Translations under genes and position numbers: made by a program
Source of the DNA: Rhizobium rosettiformans W3
GTDB taxonomy: Bacteria > Pseudomonadota > Alphaproteobacteria > Rhizobiales > Rhizobiaceae
Length of the DNA: 64,000 nt
Assembly (NCBI RefSeq): GCF_004912135.1
Contig: NZ_STGU01000002.1
Location: 372,001 to 436,000 of the forward strand
Reading direction: 5' to 3'
Shown: positions 1-8,425 of the stretch, in pieces
Layout of the letters: each line of letters begins with the position of its first letter
How positions within the stretch are numbered: the first letter of the stretch is position 1
Notes under the pieces: generated by a model
What the model was told of the DNA's origin: nothing
Seen by the model: only the letters and a program-made list of their open reading frames with translations
The model's database searches: none

Positions 1-1
1 T

Positions 2-754
2 ATCGGGCTTGAGGCTGCCGCGGTCGCGCGCAAGCTGGGGCTCGAGGTGACGCTGATCGAAATGGCAGACCGGATCCTCGCCCGCGTTGCCGCCCGTGAA
101 ACCGCCGATGCGATCCGGAAAATTCACGAGGGCGAGGGTGTGGTGATCCTCGAAGGGACGGGGCTTACCCGTCTGATCGGCGACGAGGTCCGCGTGAAGG
201 CCGCAGAGCTTTCAGACGGCCGCGTGATCGACGCGGACATGGTGATTGTCGGGATCGGTGTCACGCCGAACGACCAGCTCGCCGCCGATGCCGGGCTTGA
301 GGTTCAAAATGGCATCGTCGTGGATGGTTTCGGCCGTACCACTGACCCGCAGATCTATGCTGCCGGCGATTGTGTCGTGCAGGATTGGAAGGGCCAGTCC
401 GTCAGGCTTGAATCCGTCCAGAATGCCGTGGATCAGGCAGAGGCGATTGCGGCTGTATTGGCCGGCGGGTCCGCACCCTATGATCCGAAACCCTGGTTCT
501 GGTCGGATCAGTATGACGTGATGCTCCAGATCGCGGGCTTCAATCTGGGTTACGACAGGACCGTCGTTCGCCCGGGCGCCCGCGAGGGAAGCCTCTCCAT
601 CTGGTATTTTAAGGGAAGCGACTTCATCGCGGTCGACGCGATCAACGATGCCAAGGCCTATGTGACCGGCAAGAAGCTGCTGGAGCTCGGCAAGCCCGTC
701 GATCCCGCTCTGATTTCCGATCCGGAACTGGATCTGAAAAGCCTTCTGGCCTGA
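2..754 (+). CDS. Ferredoxin/rhodocoxin-type FAD-dependent reductase, 3' part
   Basis: The gene enters the window already in frame; about 250 C-terminal residues are present and the true start lies upstream. The first residues (IGLEAAAVARKLG) are the end of a Rossmann dinucleotide-binding fold for NAD(P)H. They are followed by the GIGVTPN segment and the second FAD-contacting motif IYAAGDCV. The remainder is the reductase C-terminal alpha/beta domain found in putidaredoxin and rhodocoxin reductases. Such enzymes pass electrons from NAD(P)H through FAD to a [2Fe-2S] ferredoxin, often serving a cytochrome P450 or Rieske oxygenase. The partner is outside the window. The family is clear but the physiological substrate is not. 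Confidence 0.85.
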   Translation: MGLEAAAVARKLGLEVTLIEMADRILARVAARETADAIRKIHEGEGVVILEGTGLTRLIGDEVRVKAAELSDGRVIDADMVIVGIGVTPNDQLAADAGLEVQNGIVVDGFGRTTDPQIYAAGDCVVQDWKGQSVRLESVQNAVDQAEAIAAVLAGGSAPYDPKPWFWSDQYDVMLQIAGFNLGYDRTVVRPGAREGSLSIWYFKGSDFIAVDAINDAKAYVTGKKLLELGKPVDPALISDPELDLKSLLA

Positions 755-801
755 CGGAGCCCATTTGCCGATCTCGCGGCGGGGCAGGGGAGCATTCGCG
801 G

Positions 802-834
802 AAAAAAGGAAAGGGCCGGACAAAGCCGGCCCTT
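802..834 (-). terminator. Rho-independent terminator of the integrase gene
   Basis: The arms AAGGGCCGG (811-819) and CCGGCCCTT (826-834) enclose a 6-base loop. Read on the minus strand, the stem is followed by a T-rich run (complement of gaaaaaagga, 801-810). The element lies just beyond the stop of the leftward integrase gene. On the plus strand no T-run follows, so it probably does not serve the reductase gene. Confidence 0.7.
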
Positions 835-857
835 GAGACTGAAACCTGATGCGCCAC

Positions 858-1790
858 TTAAATGGCGGCAGCGCGCTCCAGGATGGGAACGCACATGTCG
901 AGATCATGCGACGCCAGATGCGCATACCGCATGGTCATGGTCAGGGTCTGGTGACCGAGCCACATCTGCACGCGACGTATATCGATCCCGCCTTGCACGA
1001 GACGCGATGCGCAGGTGTGGCGCAGCACGTGAGGCACCACATCCTTGTCGTCGGCAAAGCCGACGGCATCCTTGGCATTGTGCCAGGCAATGCGGAAACG
1101 CTGCTGGTCGATTTCCGCGAACGGGCCCGAGTAACGCCGATCCGAGGCTTCGATGGCCGCGAAGGCACGCTGCGTGAGGGGAACCGAACGCGACCGGCCC
1201 GATTTCGTCACCCAGAAGGTCACGCGATCCTTGTGTATGTCGCCCCAACGCAGGTTCAGACCTTCGCTGAGACGCGCTCCGCTATCCACCAGGAAGAGGC
1301 AGAACCGGTAGTAAAGTTCAGAATGCGCCCGGATTTCGGAAAACAGGAGGTCTTCCTCATCCCTGTCGAGAAAGCGGATTCGCCCTGCCTTCTCTTTCTG
1401 ACGCTTGAATTCCGGCAGGCTGTGAACGTCTCCCATCTTATACGCCTTTCGCAGCAGTTTGCTTAAGGCCGCCATCTTTCGATTGATGGTGGCGTTGCTG
1501 TTACCGCGTTTGCGCAATTTGCCGATCAATTGGTCGAGCATCTCCTGGGAAAAAGTCGAGAAACTCGGAAAATCAAGGAGATCGTGAAGCTCTCCGATAA
1601 AATTGGTTACGTTATATTTGTGGCTGCCATTCATCCACAACAGGTCGCCATATTTGCCGAACAGTTCGCGTAAATTGGTCTCGCGCACCTCGTGCAGGAT
1701 CGTTCCCTGACTGTACTGATAATGAACCGAATAATCGGGCACGCCTTTAAAGACGTCAAAACCCTTCACGGCCGGCATTTCCACCTGCAT
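858..1790 (-). CDS. Tyrosine recombinase / phage-type integrase
   Basis: This is a 310-residue site-specific recombinase of the lambda-integrase/XerC superfamily. The catalytic set is complete: R173 (in SGARLSEG), K196 (WVTKSG), H254 and R257 (HVLRHTCASR), H280 (LGHQT) and the nucleophile Y289 (MTMRYAHL). The N-terminal half looks like a SAM-like core-binding domain. The frame is open to a GTG at 1847, but ATG at 1790 has GGGGGA just upstream and is preferred. The gene stands alone: no excisionase, phage or plasmid genes adjoin it, and no att repeat was recognised. It is either a relic of an integrated element or a domesticated recombinase. The upstream sequence is AT-rich (tataacttataaaaag region, 1862-1880), a plausible promoter. 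Confidence 0.85.
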   Translation of the reverse strand: MQVEMPAVKGFDVFKGVPDYSVHYQYSQGTILHEVRETNLRELFGKYGDLLWMNGSHKYNVTNFIGELHDLLDFPSFSTFSQEMLDQLIGKLRKRGNSNATINRKMAALSKLLRKAYKMGDVHSLPEFKRQKEKAGRIRFLDRDEEDLLFSEIRAHSELYYRFCLFLVDSGARLSEGLNLRWGDIHKDRVTFWVTKSGRSRSVPLTQRAFAAIEASDRRYSGPFAEIDQQRFRIAWHNAKDAVGFADDKDVVPHVLRHTCASRLVQGGIDIRRVQMWLGHQTLTMTMRYAHLASHDLDMCVPILERAAAI

Positions 1791-2036
1791 GTATCCCCCA
1801 AATTTCCCTTTGGCGAGCACGCGAACGAGCTCACCGCCCGTCCCCACGGGCGCTATATATCGTTATAACTTATAAAAAGTATAGTGCAGAACAGCACAAA
1901 CTTTTTCGGAGTGGCTCGCTTCGAGCCGTCTGAATGCTGTCGATGGGTATCCTTTCGTTCAGATCTTGTGGGCAGAGGCCCGGGTCAAGTCATTGAATTT
2001 CCGACAGGAGACGAACTGATCCCCGAATGGTCGAAA

Positions 2037-2065
2037 GGGGTCCGGCTCATGACAAGCCGGACCCC
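2037..2065 (-). terminator. Hairpin downstream of the leftward porin gene
   Basis: A perfect 11-bp stem (GGGGTCCGGCT, 2037-2047, and AGCCGGACCCC, 2055-2065) closes a 7-base loop 26 bases past the porin stop codon. The T-tract is short on the minus strand and longer on the plus strand (actttttcg). It probably ends transcription of the leftward porin gene and may work in both directions. Confidence 0.6.
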
Positions 2066-2091
2066 ACACTTTTTCGTTAATCCGCTGTGGA

Positions 2092-3129
2092 TTAGAACGA
2101 GCGGGTCAGGCGAACGAAGCCGTCCCAGTTGTCGTCGCCACCGTCCAGGTCGACGTAACGAACGTCGGCCGAAGCGGTCAGGCCAGCAGCAAGCTTGTAC
2201 TCGACGAGCAGGTCAGCGGCCCAAGCGTCTACAGAGGTGAAGTCGCTGCCAGTTGCGCCGGCGGCTGCTACGTTGCCGAAGTAAACAACCTGAGGGGTGA
2301 TCGAGAGCTTTTCGGTCGCCTTGAACGTGTAAGCAGCGCCAACGGTCCACTCCGATTCGAAGTCGTAACCATAGGAGTAACCAGAGGCCCATGCAGCAGC
2401 GATGCCGAGCGTGCCCGGGCCAAGGTCTGCCGACAGAACACCAGCAACTGCACCTTCTTCAGAACCGAAGTCGTAAACGCCGTTGACAGTTACCGTAGCA
2501 ACGCCAAGCGAAGTAGACACTACGCCTTCGATGCCGACTTCGTTGTCAAATTCGCCGATTGCCGCGCCTGTTCCATCAAGAATTTCGATGTCAGAGAGGT
2601 CGTCTACGCCGAGGCCAACGGTGAAGGCATCAGACGTGTAGGTGTAAGAGATGGTGTTGAAGCGCGTGTTGTTGAAGAATGCGTCGGATTCACCAGCCAG
2701 ACCCCAGTCGTCAGCCCAGGTGAGCGCGCGACCAACCTTGAAGCCACCAACGGTGATGTAGGCCTGCTCAAGATCAACCGACTGGTTGTCAGAGCTTGCG
2801 CCCTGGCTGTCAGCCTGAATGCGTACATAGGAACCAATCGTGCCGATTTCCGAGTCGTTCTTCGCTTCGAAAACGAGACGAGCGCGAACTGCGGTGTCGA
2901 AGTCTTCGTCGTCAGATTCGTCGAAGCCGAGGGTCGCACGAACTTCGCCGCCGATCTTGAGGCAGGTTTCGGTGCCGGGGATGTAGAAGTAACCGGTGCC
3001 GAAGGCGTCGCAAACGCGAACGTATTCCATGGGCTCGGGCTCAGCAGCGACGATTGCGTCAGCAGCCTGAGCGCCGGAAACTACTGCGAGAGCAGCAGCG
3101 GAGCCGAGAAGAAGGCTCTTGATGTTCAT
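2092..3129 (-). CDS. Outer-membrane porin, RopA/RopB (Omp2b-like) family, copy 1
   Basis: This encodes a 345-residue general-diffusion porin of the rhizobial/Brucella Omp2 family. A 22-residue Sec signal peptide (MNIKSLLLGSAAALAVVSGA, then QA) precedes the mature protein. The family region around VCDAFGTGYFYIPGTETC and the terminal RLTRSF, ending in the aromatic residue needed for beta-barrel assembly, are present. The start is fixed by GGAGG six bases before ATG; the frame continues upstream to 3276, but that stretch is non-coding. The first 209 bp, including the ribosome-binding site, are almost identical to those of the inverted copy at 4054. The bodies then diverge in the extracellular-loop regions. 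Expression is probably strong, given the perfect ribosome-binding site. Its assignment to ropA or another paralogue cannot be made from sequence alone. Confidence 0.92.
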   Translation of the reverse strand: MNIKSLLLGSAAALAVVSGAQAADAIVAAEPEPMEYVRVCDAFGTGYFYIPGTETCLKIGGEVRATLGFDESDDEDFDTAVRARLVFEAKNDSEIGTIGSYVRIQADSQGASSDNQSVDLEQAYITVGGFKVGRALTWADDWGLAGESDAFFNNTRFNTISYTYTSDAFTVGLGVDDLSDIEILDGTGAAIGEFDNEVGIEGVVSTSLGVATVTVNGVYDFGSEEGAVAGVLSADLGPGTLGIAAAWASGYSYGYDFESEWTVGAAYTFKATEKLSITPQVVYFGNVAAAGATGSDFTSVDAWAADLLVEYKLAAGLTASADVRYVDLDGGDDNWDGFVRLTRSF

Positions 3130-3146
3130 TATTGACCTCCAGTCAA
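2938..3146. repeat. Left arm of 209-bp inverted repeat (porin 5' ends)
   Basis: Read as reverse complement, this segment matches 4037-4245 base for base apart from two differences (ggttac against ggcttc in the codons for GY/GF). It covers the ribosome-binding site, signal-peptide region and first 60 or so codons of the porin gene. The arms face each other about 890 bp apart with tRNA-Ser between them. Confidence 0.95.
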
Positions 3147-3722
3147 GTTTCGTATGGGTCTGGGTTATTTGGCTGAAGGACAGCATTCCCTGCCCCATCC
3201 CCGTCGGTTTCAGAAGACGGACGATCCACCGCCTCGCTTCCGAGGTTGAAAATACAAAACCCCGTCGGTCATGCAATCACCAAAGAGTGGAATGGTGGAA
3301 AAGCTGCCACCCTTCCGGCTGCGCTGTTGCTCAAACGCCACAAAGTCACCCACGCACCCCTCCATTCATTTAGGTTTCGTTAAGAAAAGCCAGCCAAAAC
3401 CGGCGCTTATCGAGGGTTTTCGTCGGTCGTTCGTGGTGGCTACCCTGCGCTCGCTTTCCCGTTTTGAGACAGAATTCTGCGAAAAGTTGCACTTAAAACC
3501 ATCATCGCTCGCGCCAGGGTCGCAGCCGCGTTCCCGCCTTTATAACGTCATGACACACAAAATCGGCCGAAGCAGGCCGGTGCGGCGGCAGAATCATGTC
3601 GCGAGTCACGGACGATTCGTCTTGCCGAGCAAAAACGCGCGGTCGCATCGCCTTCGCTAAAATGTTGAGAGCGGAGAAAAGGCCTTGCAATCGCTGATTC
3701 AAGCAAATAATCAGGCGGCACC
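3147..3722. other. Long intergenic region upstream of porin copy 1
   Basis: Nearly 580 bp without a convincing gene. It must carry the promoter and control region of the leftward porin, and it ends at tRNA-Ser. It contains moderately AT-rich stretches (for example around 3360-3380) but no repeat, riboswitch or operator that I can name. Open frames here on both strands lack ribosome-binding sites and recognisable content. Confidence 0.6.
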
Positions 3723-3813
3723 GGAGAGGTGGCCGAGTGGTCGAAGGCGCTCCCCTGCTAAGGGAGTATACGTCAAAAGCGTATCGAGGGTTCGAATCCC
3801 TTCCTCTCCGCCA
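3723..3813 (+). tRNA. tRNA-Ser (anticodon GCU)
   Basis: The acceptor arms GGAGAGG (3723-3729) and CCTCTCC (3803-3809) pair, followed by discriminator G and an encoded CCA (3811-3813). The anticodon stem CTCCC/GGGAG encloses the loop CTGCTAA, giving anticodon GCT that reads AGC/AGU serine codons. The long variable arm (tatacgtcaaaagcgta) is typical of a class II tRNA, and the T-loop GGTTCGAATCC is canonical. It lies alone between the two inverted porin genes. Confidence 0.97.
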
Positions 3814-4036
3814 TCGAATCTTTTCCTTCACACAATCTCCCTGAGCGTCGCGCACGGCTGCCGCGTGCCTTGTTCCGGCAGCTTGCCTGAGCGCCAGGAG
3901 CTGCGCTGACGGGCGTTCAATCGGCACCAGTTCTGTACACAACGGCCGCCTCGCTGCGAGCGGCGCCACGCCGGAACCAACCAAACTCTTGAAAAGACGT
4001 GATTATTCCTTCAGGTCGGCGCCTTCGCTGTTATAA

Positions 4037-4245
4037 TTGACTGGAGGTCAATAATGAACATCAAGAGCCTTCTTCTCGGCTCCGCTGCTGCTCTCGCAGT
4101 AGTTTCCGGCGCTCAGGCTGCTGACGCAATCGTCGCTGCTGAGCCCGAGCCCATGGAATACGTTCGCGTTTGCGACGCCTTCGGCACCGGCTTCTTCTAC
4201 ATCCCCGGCACCGAAACCTGCCTCAAGATCGGCGGCGAAGTTCGT
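4037..4245. repeat. Right arm of 209-bp inverted repeat (porin 5' ends)
   Basis: Near-identical inverted copy of 2938-3146. Synonymous positions are conserved as well as amino acids, so the similarity reflects recent duplication or ongoing gene conversion rather than protein-level selection alone. Confidence 0.95.
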
Positions 4246-5085
4246 ACGCAGGTCGTTTTTGACGACGGCGTAACCCTCGACTTGAGCAATGACCCCGCTT
4301 GGGAAACTGGCGTCCGCGCTCGCGTTGCTTTCGAAGCTCGCAACGACAGCGAAATTGGCGTTATCGGCTCCTACATCCGTCTGGAAGGCAGCAAGATCAA
4401 CAGCGGCTCCGGCAGCGTTGGCGTTGAGCAGGCCTATATCGATGTCGGCGGCTTCCGCGTCGGTAACTTCACGACCTTCGTTGACGACTTCGGTCTGCCG
4501 GGCGAAAGCGACTTCTTCTTCTCGGGCACCAAGTTCAACGCCATCCGCTACGTTTACGCAGCTGACGCCTTCACGGTCGGTCTCGGTCTCGACCACGTCG
4601 CCGCTGAAGACGACGGTCTCGGCGCAGAAGGTATGGTTTCCGCAACCTTCGGTGCTGTAACCGCCACCCTCTACGGCGTTTACGACTTCAACGCTGAAGA
4701 AGGCGCTGTTGCCGGTACGGTCGCTGCTGACCTCGGCCCGGGCACCCTGACGCTTGCTGCTGCCTACACTTCTGGCATCAGCGCTTACACCGACCCGAGC
4801 GCCACTTCAGTTGTGGGTGGTCTCGTTTGGGAAGACAACACCGCTGAGTGGACCGTTGGCGCTTCTTACGGCTTCCAGGCAACTGAAAAGCTCCGCCTGA
4901 CGGCTACCGCCAACTACTACGGCGACTTCCTGATCGAGTCTGACGTTGACGCCTGGTCCGCTGACCTGCTCGCTGAGTACAAGCTCGGCACCGGCCTCAC
5001 CGCTTCTGCCAGCGTTCAGTACTACGACGTAGAAGACAACGGCGACGACTGGACTGGCTTCCTGCGCCTGACCCGTTCGTTCTAA
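4054..5085 (+). CDS. Outer-membrane porin, RopA/RopB (Omp2b-like) family, copy 2
   Basis: This encodes a 343-residue paralogue of the porin at 2092-3129. It has the same signal peptide, the same VCDAFGTGFFYIPGTETC block and the same C-terminal RLTRSF barrel signature. The 5' 209 bp are almost identical to the other copy. From about residue 65 the sequences differ in the predicted surface loops (for example the YTDPSATSVVGG segment is unique here), while beta-strand-like stretches are conserved. GGAGG stands six bases before ATG. Two closely related porins may give loop variation used for phage avoidance or solute selectivity; that is inference. Confidence 0.92.
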   Translation: MNIKSLLLGSAAALAVVSGAQAADAIVAAEPEPMEYVRVCDAFGTGFFYIPGTETCLKIGGEVRTQVVFDDGVTLDLSNDPAWETGVRARVAFEARNDSEIGVIGSYIRLEGSKINSGSGSVGVEQAYIDVGGFRVGNFTTFVDDFGLPGESDFFFSGTKFNAIRYVYAADAFTVGLGLDHVAAEDDGLGAEGMVSATFGAVTATLYGVYDFNAEEGAVAGTVAADLGPGTLTLAAAYTSGISAYTDPSATSVVGGLVWEDNTAEWTVGASYGFQATEKLRLTATANYYGDFLIESDVDAWSADLLAEYKLGTGLTASASVQYYDVEDNGDDWTGFLRLTRSF

Positions 5086-5108
5086 TTCGATCTCCAGATC
5101 GGATAAGG

Positions 5109-5138
5109 GAAGCCCGGCCTTGTGCCGGGCTTTTCTGT
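5109..5138 (+). terminator. Rho-independent terminator of porin copy 2
   Basis: Stem AGCCCGGC (5111-5118) / GCCGGGCT (5124-5131) with a 5-base loop, followed by TTTCTGTT, 25 bases after the porin stop. Confidence 0.85.
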
Positions 5139-5190
5139 TCCAACGAGCGACAGCGCGTTCGATCGCTCCAATCGGCTAAACTCCCGCGCC

Positions 5191-6051
5191 TCACCTAGCC
5201 AGGAACGCCCCGATTTTCTCCGCCAGTCCATCCACATGCAACATCGGCGCATGGCCCTGGCCTCTGGCCTCGACGGCGACGAGACGCGGATGTCGGCGCT
5301 GCATGTCCTCCACTGTCTCGCGCGACAGCAGCCGCGAAAATGCGCCTCGAACCACCATCATGGGCTTGTCGACAAGCAAGGTGAATTGCGGCCAGAGGTC
5401 CGGCAGCCCTTGGGCGAGATCGGCGGCGCGGAATTGTTCGGCAATCGCGGGGTCGAAATCTGCCACCAGCTTGCCCTCGATCTCTCGATAGAGCGCTCTG
5501 GCCATCCCGGCCCAGTCTTCGGCGCCGAGCGCTGGAAACTCCGCGCCATGCGTCGCTTGCAGGATTTCGGCGGCCTCGCTGAAGGTAGACGGAGCCCGTC
5601 GGCTGCCGAGGTAGCCCTGGATCTGCTTCAAACCCTCTGCTTCCAGCACCGGACCAATATCGTTCAGCACGAGGCGCTCGATCCGCCCGAGATGTGTCAT
5701 CGCCAGCACATGCAGGATAAGGCCGCCGCGCGAGGTGCCGATAAAGTCTGCCGTTTCGATGCTCAACCGGTCCAGCACGCTGATGACATCGCCGGCCTCG
5801 ACCGGGATCGTATAGCGCTCCGGCTGCGGGTCGCGGTCCGAGAGCCCGCGGCCACGCGAGGAGATTGCGATCACCCTGCGGTCATAAGGCGCTGCCGCCA
5901 GAATCCGGGCGAGATCCTCGAAATCGAGTACGTTGCGTGTCAGGCCAGGCAGGCCGACGACCGGTATGCCGCCATTGCCCTCGCCATGGATGCGCACATG
6001 CAGCCTGAGGCCGTCGGGAACGGTGATGAAGTGGTCGATGCTCTCGCTCAT
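5191..6051 (-). CDS. Alpha/beta-hydrolase fold protein
   Basis: This is a 286-residue hydrolase of the alpha/beta-fold superfamily. The nucleophile elbow is GTSRG (in DFIGTSRGGLI), the oxyanion region is VVGLPGLTRN, and the catalytic histidine is probably in GQGHAPMLH near the C-terminus. The segment AISSRGRGLSDRD resembles the RGxGxSD loop of this family. There is no signal peptide, so it is cytoplasmic. ATG at 6051 has GGGGAG upstream; an ATG five codons earlier has none. The substrate cannot be told. It ends close to the porin terminator and is transcribed towards it. Confidence 0.85.
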   Translation of the reverse strand: MSESIDHFITVPDGLRLHVRIHGEGNGGIPVVGLPGLTRNVLDFEDLARILAAAPYDRRVIAISSRGRGLSDRDPQPERYTIPVEAGDVISVLDRLSIETADFIGTSRGGLILHVLAMTHLGRIERLVLNDIGPVLEAEGLKQIQGYLGSRRAPSTFSEAAEILQATHGAEFPALGAEDWAGMARALYREIEGKLVADFDPAIAEQFRAADLAQGLPDLWPQFTLLVDKPMMVVRGAFSRLLSRETVEDMQRRHPRLVAVEARGQGHAPMLHVDGLAEKIGAFLAR

Positions 6052-6134
6052 GTGCTCTCCCCGCATAAAGAAACTGACGGGAGCCTAGCGGAGGTGATGC
6101 CGCCGGTCATCCAACAATCAGGGGAGGGCGCGCG

Positions 6135-8204
6135 CTATCGCCCGAAGCGCAGGTCGTGCACGATGTCGGTCTTCTGGCCGAGCCGGCTCTTGTAGACCTG
6201 GTAATTCTCCATCACCCGCATGACGTAGTTGCGCGTCTCGGGGAAGGGGATGCGCTCGATCCAGTCTACGACCTCGTCGATCGACTTGCCGCGCGGGTCG
6301 CCATAGCGGTCGATCCATTCCGGCACTTTGCGCGGACCGGCATTATAGGCGATGAAGGTCAGGATATAGGAGCCGCCGAAGGCGTCGATCTGCTCGCCGA
6401 GATAATGCGCGCCAAGCGTGGCGTTGAAGCCGGCATCCCGCGTCAGCTTCTCCGGGGCATAGGCAATGCCATGCCGCGCCGCCACGCCCTTGGCCGTTGA
6501 GGGCAGAAGCTGCAACAGCCCGCGCGCATCGGCCGGCGAGACGGCGGCCGGATTGAAGGCGCTTTCCTGGCGGGCAATGGCGTAAGCCAGCGCCTTGCCG
6601 GAACCTGCAATATTGGCCGACGACGGGATGACGCCGACGGGGAAGGCGAGGGCCGGCACATCGATCCCCCGTGCATAGGCCGTCTTGCCGATCTGCAGCG
6701 ACAATTGATGCCCGCCCTCTGATTTCTCCGCCCGTGTGCTAAGGAGGGCCAGTTCGCCGGGGCTGTCCAGCTGGTCGGCGAGCGCCCGGTAAAGGCTCTG
6801 CGCCCGCCAGCCATGGCCGGCCGCCTCGTAGCGTGCAATCGCCTGGATCGCCTCGCGGCCCTCGAAGCGGGCGCGGTCGGCGCTGCTCGGGCGCGGATAG
6901 GGGATCTCGATCCCCGCGCGATCGATGCGGGCTGCGGCGAGCTGACCGTAAAACGTGCTGGAATGCTGTGCGGCGCGGGCGAAATAGTCGCGCGCCTTGC
7001 CGTCCTTGGCCACCTCCGAGGCGCGGCCCAGCCAATACCAGGCGCGGCTTGCCGAAAGGGGTCGGTTGGAGACCTCGAGGATGCGGCCGAAATGCCGGCT
7101 TGCGGTCTTGGGATCGTTCAGCGCCCGCAGCGCATACCAGCCGGCGTGGAATTCGGCGTCCGCCACATCCGTCGCCTCGGTCGCCACGTGGCGGGAGACG
7201 ATCCGGTAGGCCTCGCGATATTGGCCGAGATCGGCAAGCCCGCGGGCGACGATGCGCTGCTCGTCCCACCAAGCGCCGCCATTGATCAGCACCTTGGGGT
7301 CACGCGGCATCTGCTCGATCAGCTTGGCGGCCGCTTCGAATTCCTGTTTGCGCCGCAGGTTTTCAATCCGGATGAAGAGATAGGCCGGGTCCTTCGCCCA
7401 GGACTTGTCGACCGCGGAGATCAGTGCATCGACATTTCGCGCGCGTGCAATCAGCCCGGCCCAGGCCTTGTAGAGCGACTGCGCCTCGCCGAGCGTCGAA
7501 AACCGTTTCGCCTGGCTCGCGCGCTCGCGATAGAGCAGATAGTCCATGCGGGCGCGGTGGTCGGCGGTGGTGAGCAGGCCGGAAAACTCCGCCATCACCC
7601 GGTCTTCGGTCGCGACATCGAGCGCATCGCCGCGCCAGAGAGTGCGGATGAGGCTTGTGGCCTTCGCCTTGTCGCCGGTTGCAAGATGGGCGCGCGCAAG
7701 CAGCATCGTGCCTTCGGTCGTCTCCGGCGCGGTGTCGCCGAAGGCGGCGAGAACGGCCGAGGGTGCCGGGTTTTCGCGGAAAAGCGCTTTTTCCGAATTG
7801 GCACGGAAGGCTTTAAGCCCCGGCCAGCCGGTGAGCTGCCGTTGTGCGGTGGCAATCTCGGTCGCCGGCACGTCGCGCAGGCCCGACATTGCAATCGACC
7901 AGGTCAGCATGTGCCGGTCGAGTCCTTCGGGCATGCGGTTGCGGATTAAAATCGCCTGAGCGCCATCGCGATCGGAGAGGGCATCGAGCCCGGCCTTCAG
8001 CTGCGGATTGACGGCGGCGAGCCGCTCTCCGCGCGGAATGGCACCCGTCGTCTCGAAGGAGGGCGGCGTTGCCTTGGTCGGGGCAAAGCCGAGCGGCTTG
8101 ATCGCCGGCACGGGCACGGACGCCGGTGGCTCGGCAAGCGCTGGCAGCGACGACACGGCAAGGCCGAGGCCGAGAACGGAAGCTGAGAGAAGGGTCGTTT
8201 TCAT
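6135..8204 (-). CDS. Soluble lytic murein transglycosylase (Slt70-like)
   Basis: This 689-residue periplasmic enzyme cleaves the MurNAc-GlcNAc bond of peptidoglycan with formation of 1,6-anhydro ends. An N-terminal signal peptide (MKTTLLSASVLGLGLAVSSL and following) is present. A long alpha-helical superhelical middle part follows (about residues 60-520). The C-terminal SLT domain carries AIARQESAFNPAAVSPADA with the catalytic glutamate, RGLLQLLPSTA, and the AYNAGP motif. The ATG at 8204 begins the signal peptide; the frame is open further upstream, into and past the divergent dapA start, without coding character. It is divergent from dapA across a 221-bp promoter region. Confidence 0.92.
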   Translation of the reverse strand: MKTTLLSASVLGLGLAVSSLPALAEPPASVPVPAIKPLGFAPTKATPPSFETTGAIPRGERLAAVNPQLKAGLDALSDRDGAQAILIRNRMPEGLDRHMLTWSIAMSGLRDVPATEIATAQRQLTGWPGLKAFRANSEKALFRENPAPSAVLAAFGDTAPETTEGTMLLARAHLATGDKAKATSLIRTLWRGDALDVATEDRVMAEFSGLLTTADHRARMDYLLYRERASQAKRFSTLGEAQSLYKAWAGLIARARNVDALISAVDKSWAKDPAYLFIRIENLRRKQEFEAAAKLIEQMPRDPKVLINGGAWWDEQRIVARGLADLGQYREAYRIVSRHVATEATDVADAEFHAGWYALRALNDPKTASRHFGRILEVSNRPLSASRAWYWLGRASEVAKDGKARDYFARAAQHSSTFYGQLAAARIDRAGIEIPYPRPSSADRARFEGREAIQAIARYEAAGHGWRAQSLYRALADQLDSPGELALLSTRAEKSEGGHQLSLQIGKTAYARGIDVPALAFPVGVIPSSANIAGSGKALAYAIARQESAFNPAAVSPADARGLLQLLPSTAKGVAARHGIAYAPEKLTRDAGFNATLGAHYLGEQIDAFGGSYILTFIAYNAGPRKVPEWIDRYGDPRGKSIDEVVDWIERIPFPETRNYVMRVMENYQVYKSRLGQKTDIVHDLRFGR

Positions 8205-8269
8205 CCACACACCGCAATCATAGCACCACGCGGGAAGTAGGCCGAGAACGGGGTTAACAAAGCCTTGAC

Positions 8270-8281
8270 GTGATCGATCAC
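8270..8281. promoter_or_regulatory. Perfect 12-bp palindrome in the slt/dapA divergent promoter
   Basis: GTGATCGATCAC is a perfect palindrome between the divergent lytic transglycosylase and dapA genes, overlapping the end of a TTGACG hexamer that could be a -35 box for dapA. It could be an operator. No regulator is identified and a 12-bp palindrome could arise by chance. Confidence 0.3.
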
Positions 8282-8425
8282 ATTCTCTCGAACGAAGCCC
8301 CGGAAAACCGTCACAAAACTCCCTTGCATGCGCTTGTCGCACCCGAAGGTGCGAAGTAATGTGCCCCCGATTTAGTTTCAGAATGCGGCCGAAGCGTGAA
8401 TCTCGGCCCCCGGGGAGTTCATTGC

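Noticed and set aside
3723..3813. tRNA-Ser as attachment site for the nearby integrase
   Set aside because: No copy of the tRNA 3' end was seen near the integrase, and the porin genes between them are ordinary chromosomal genes.
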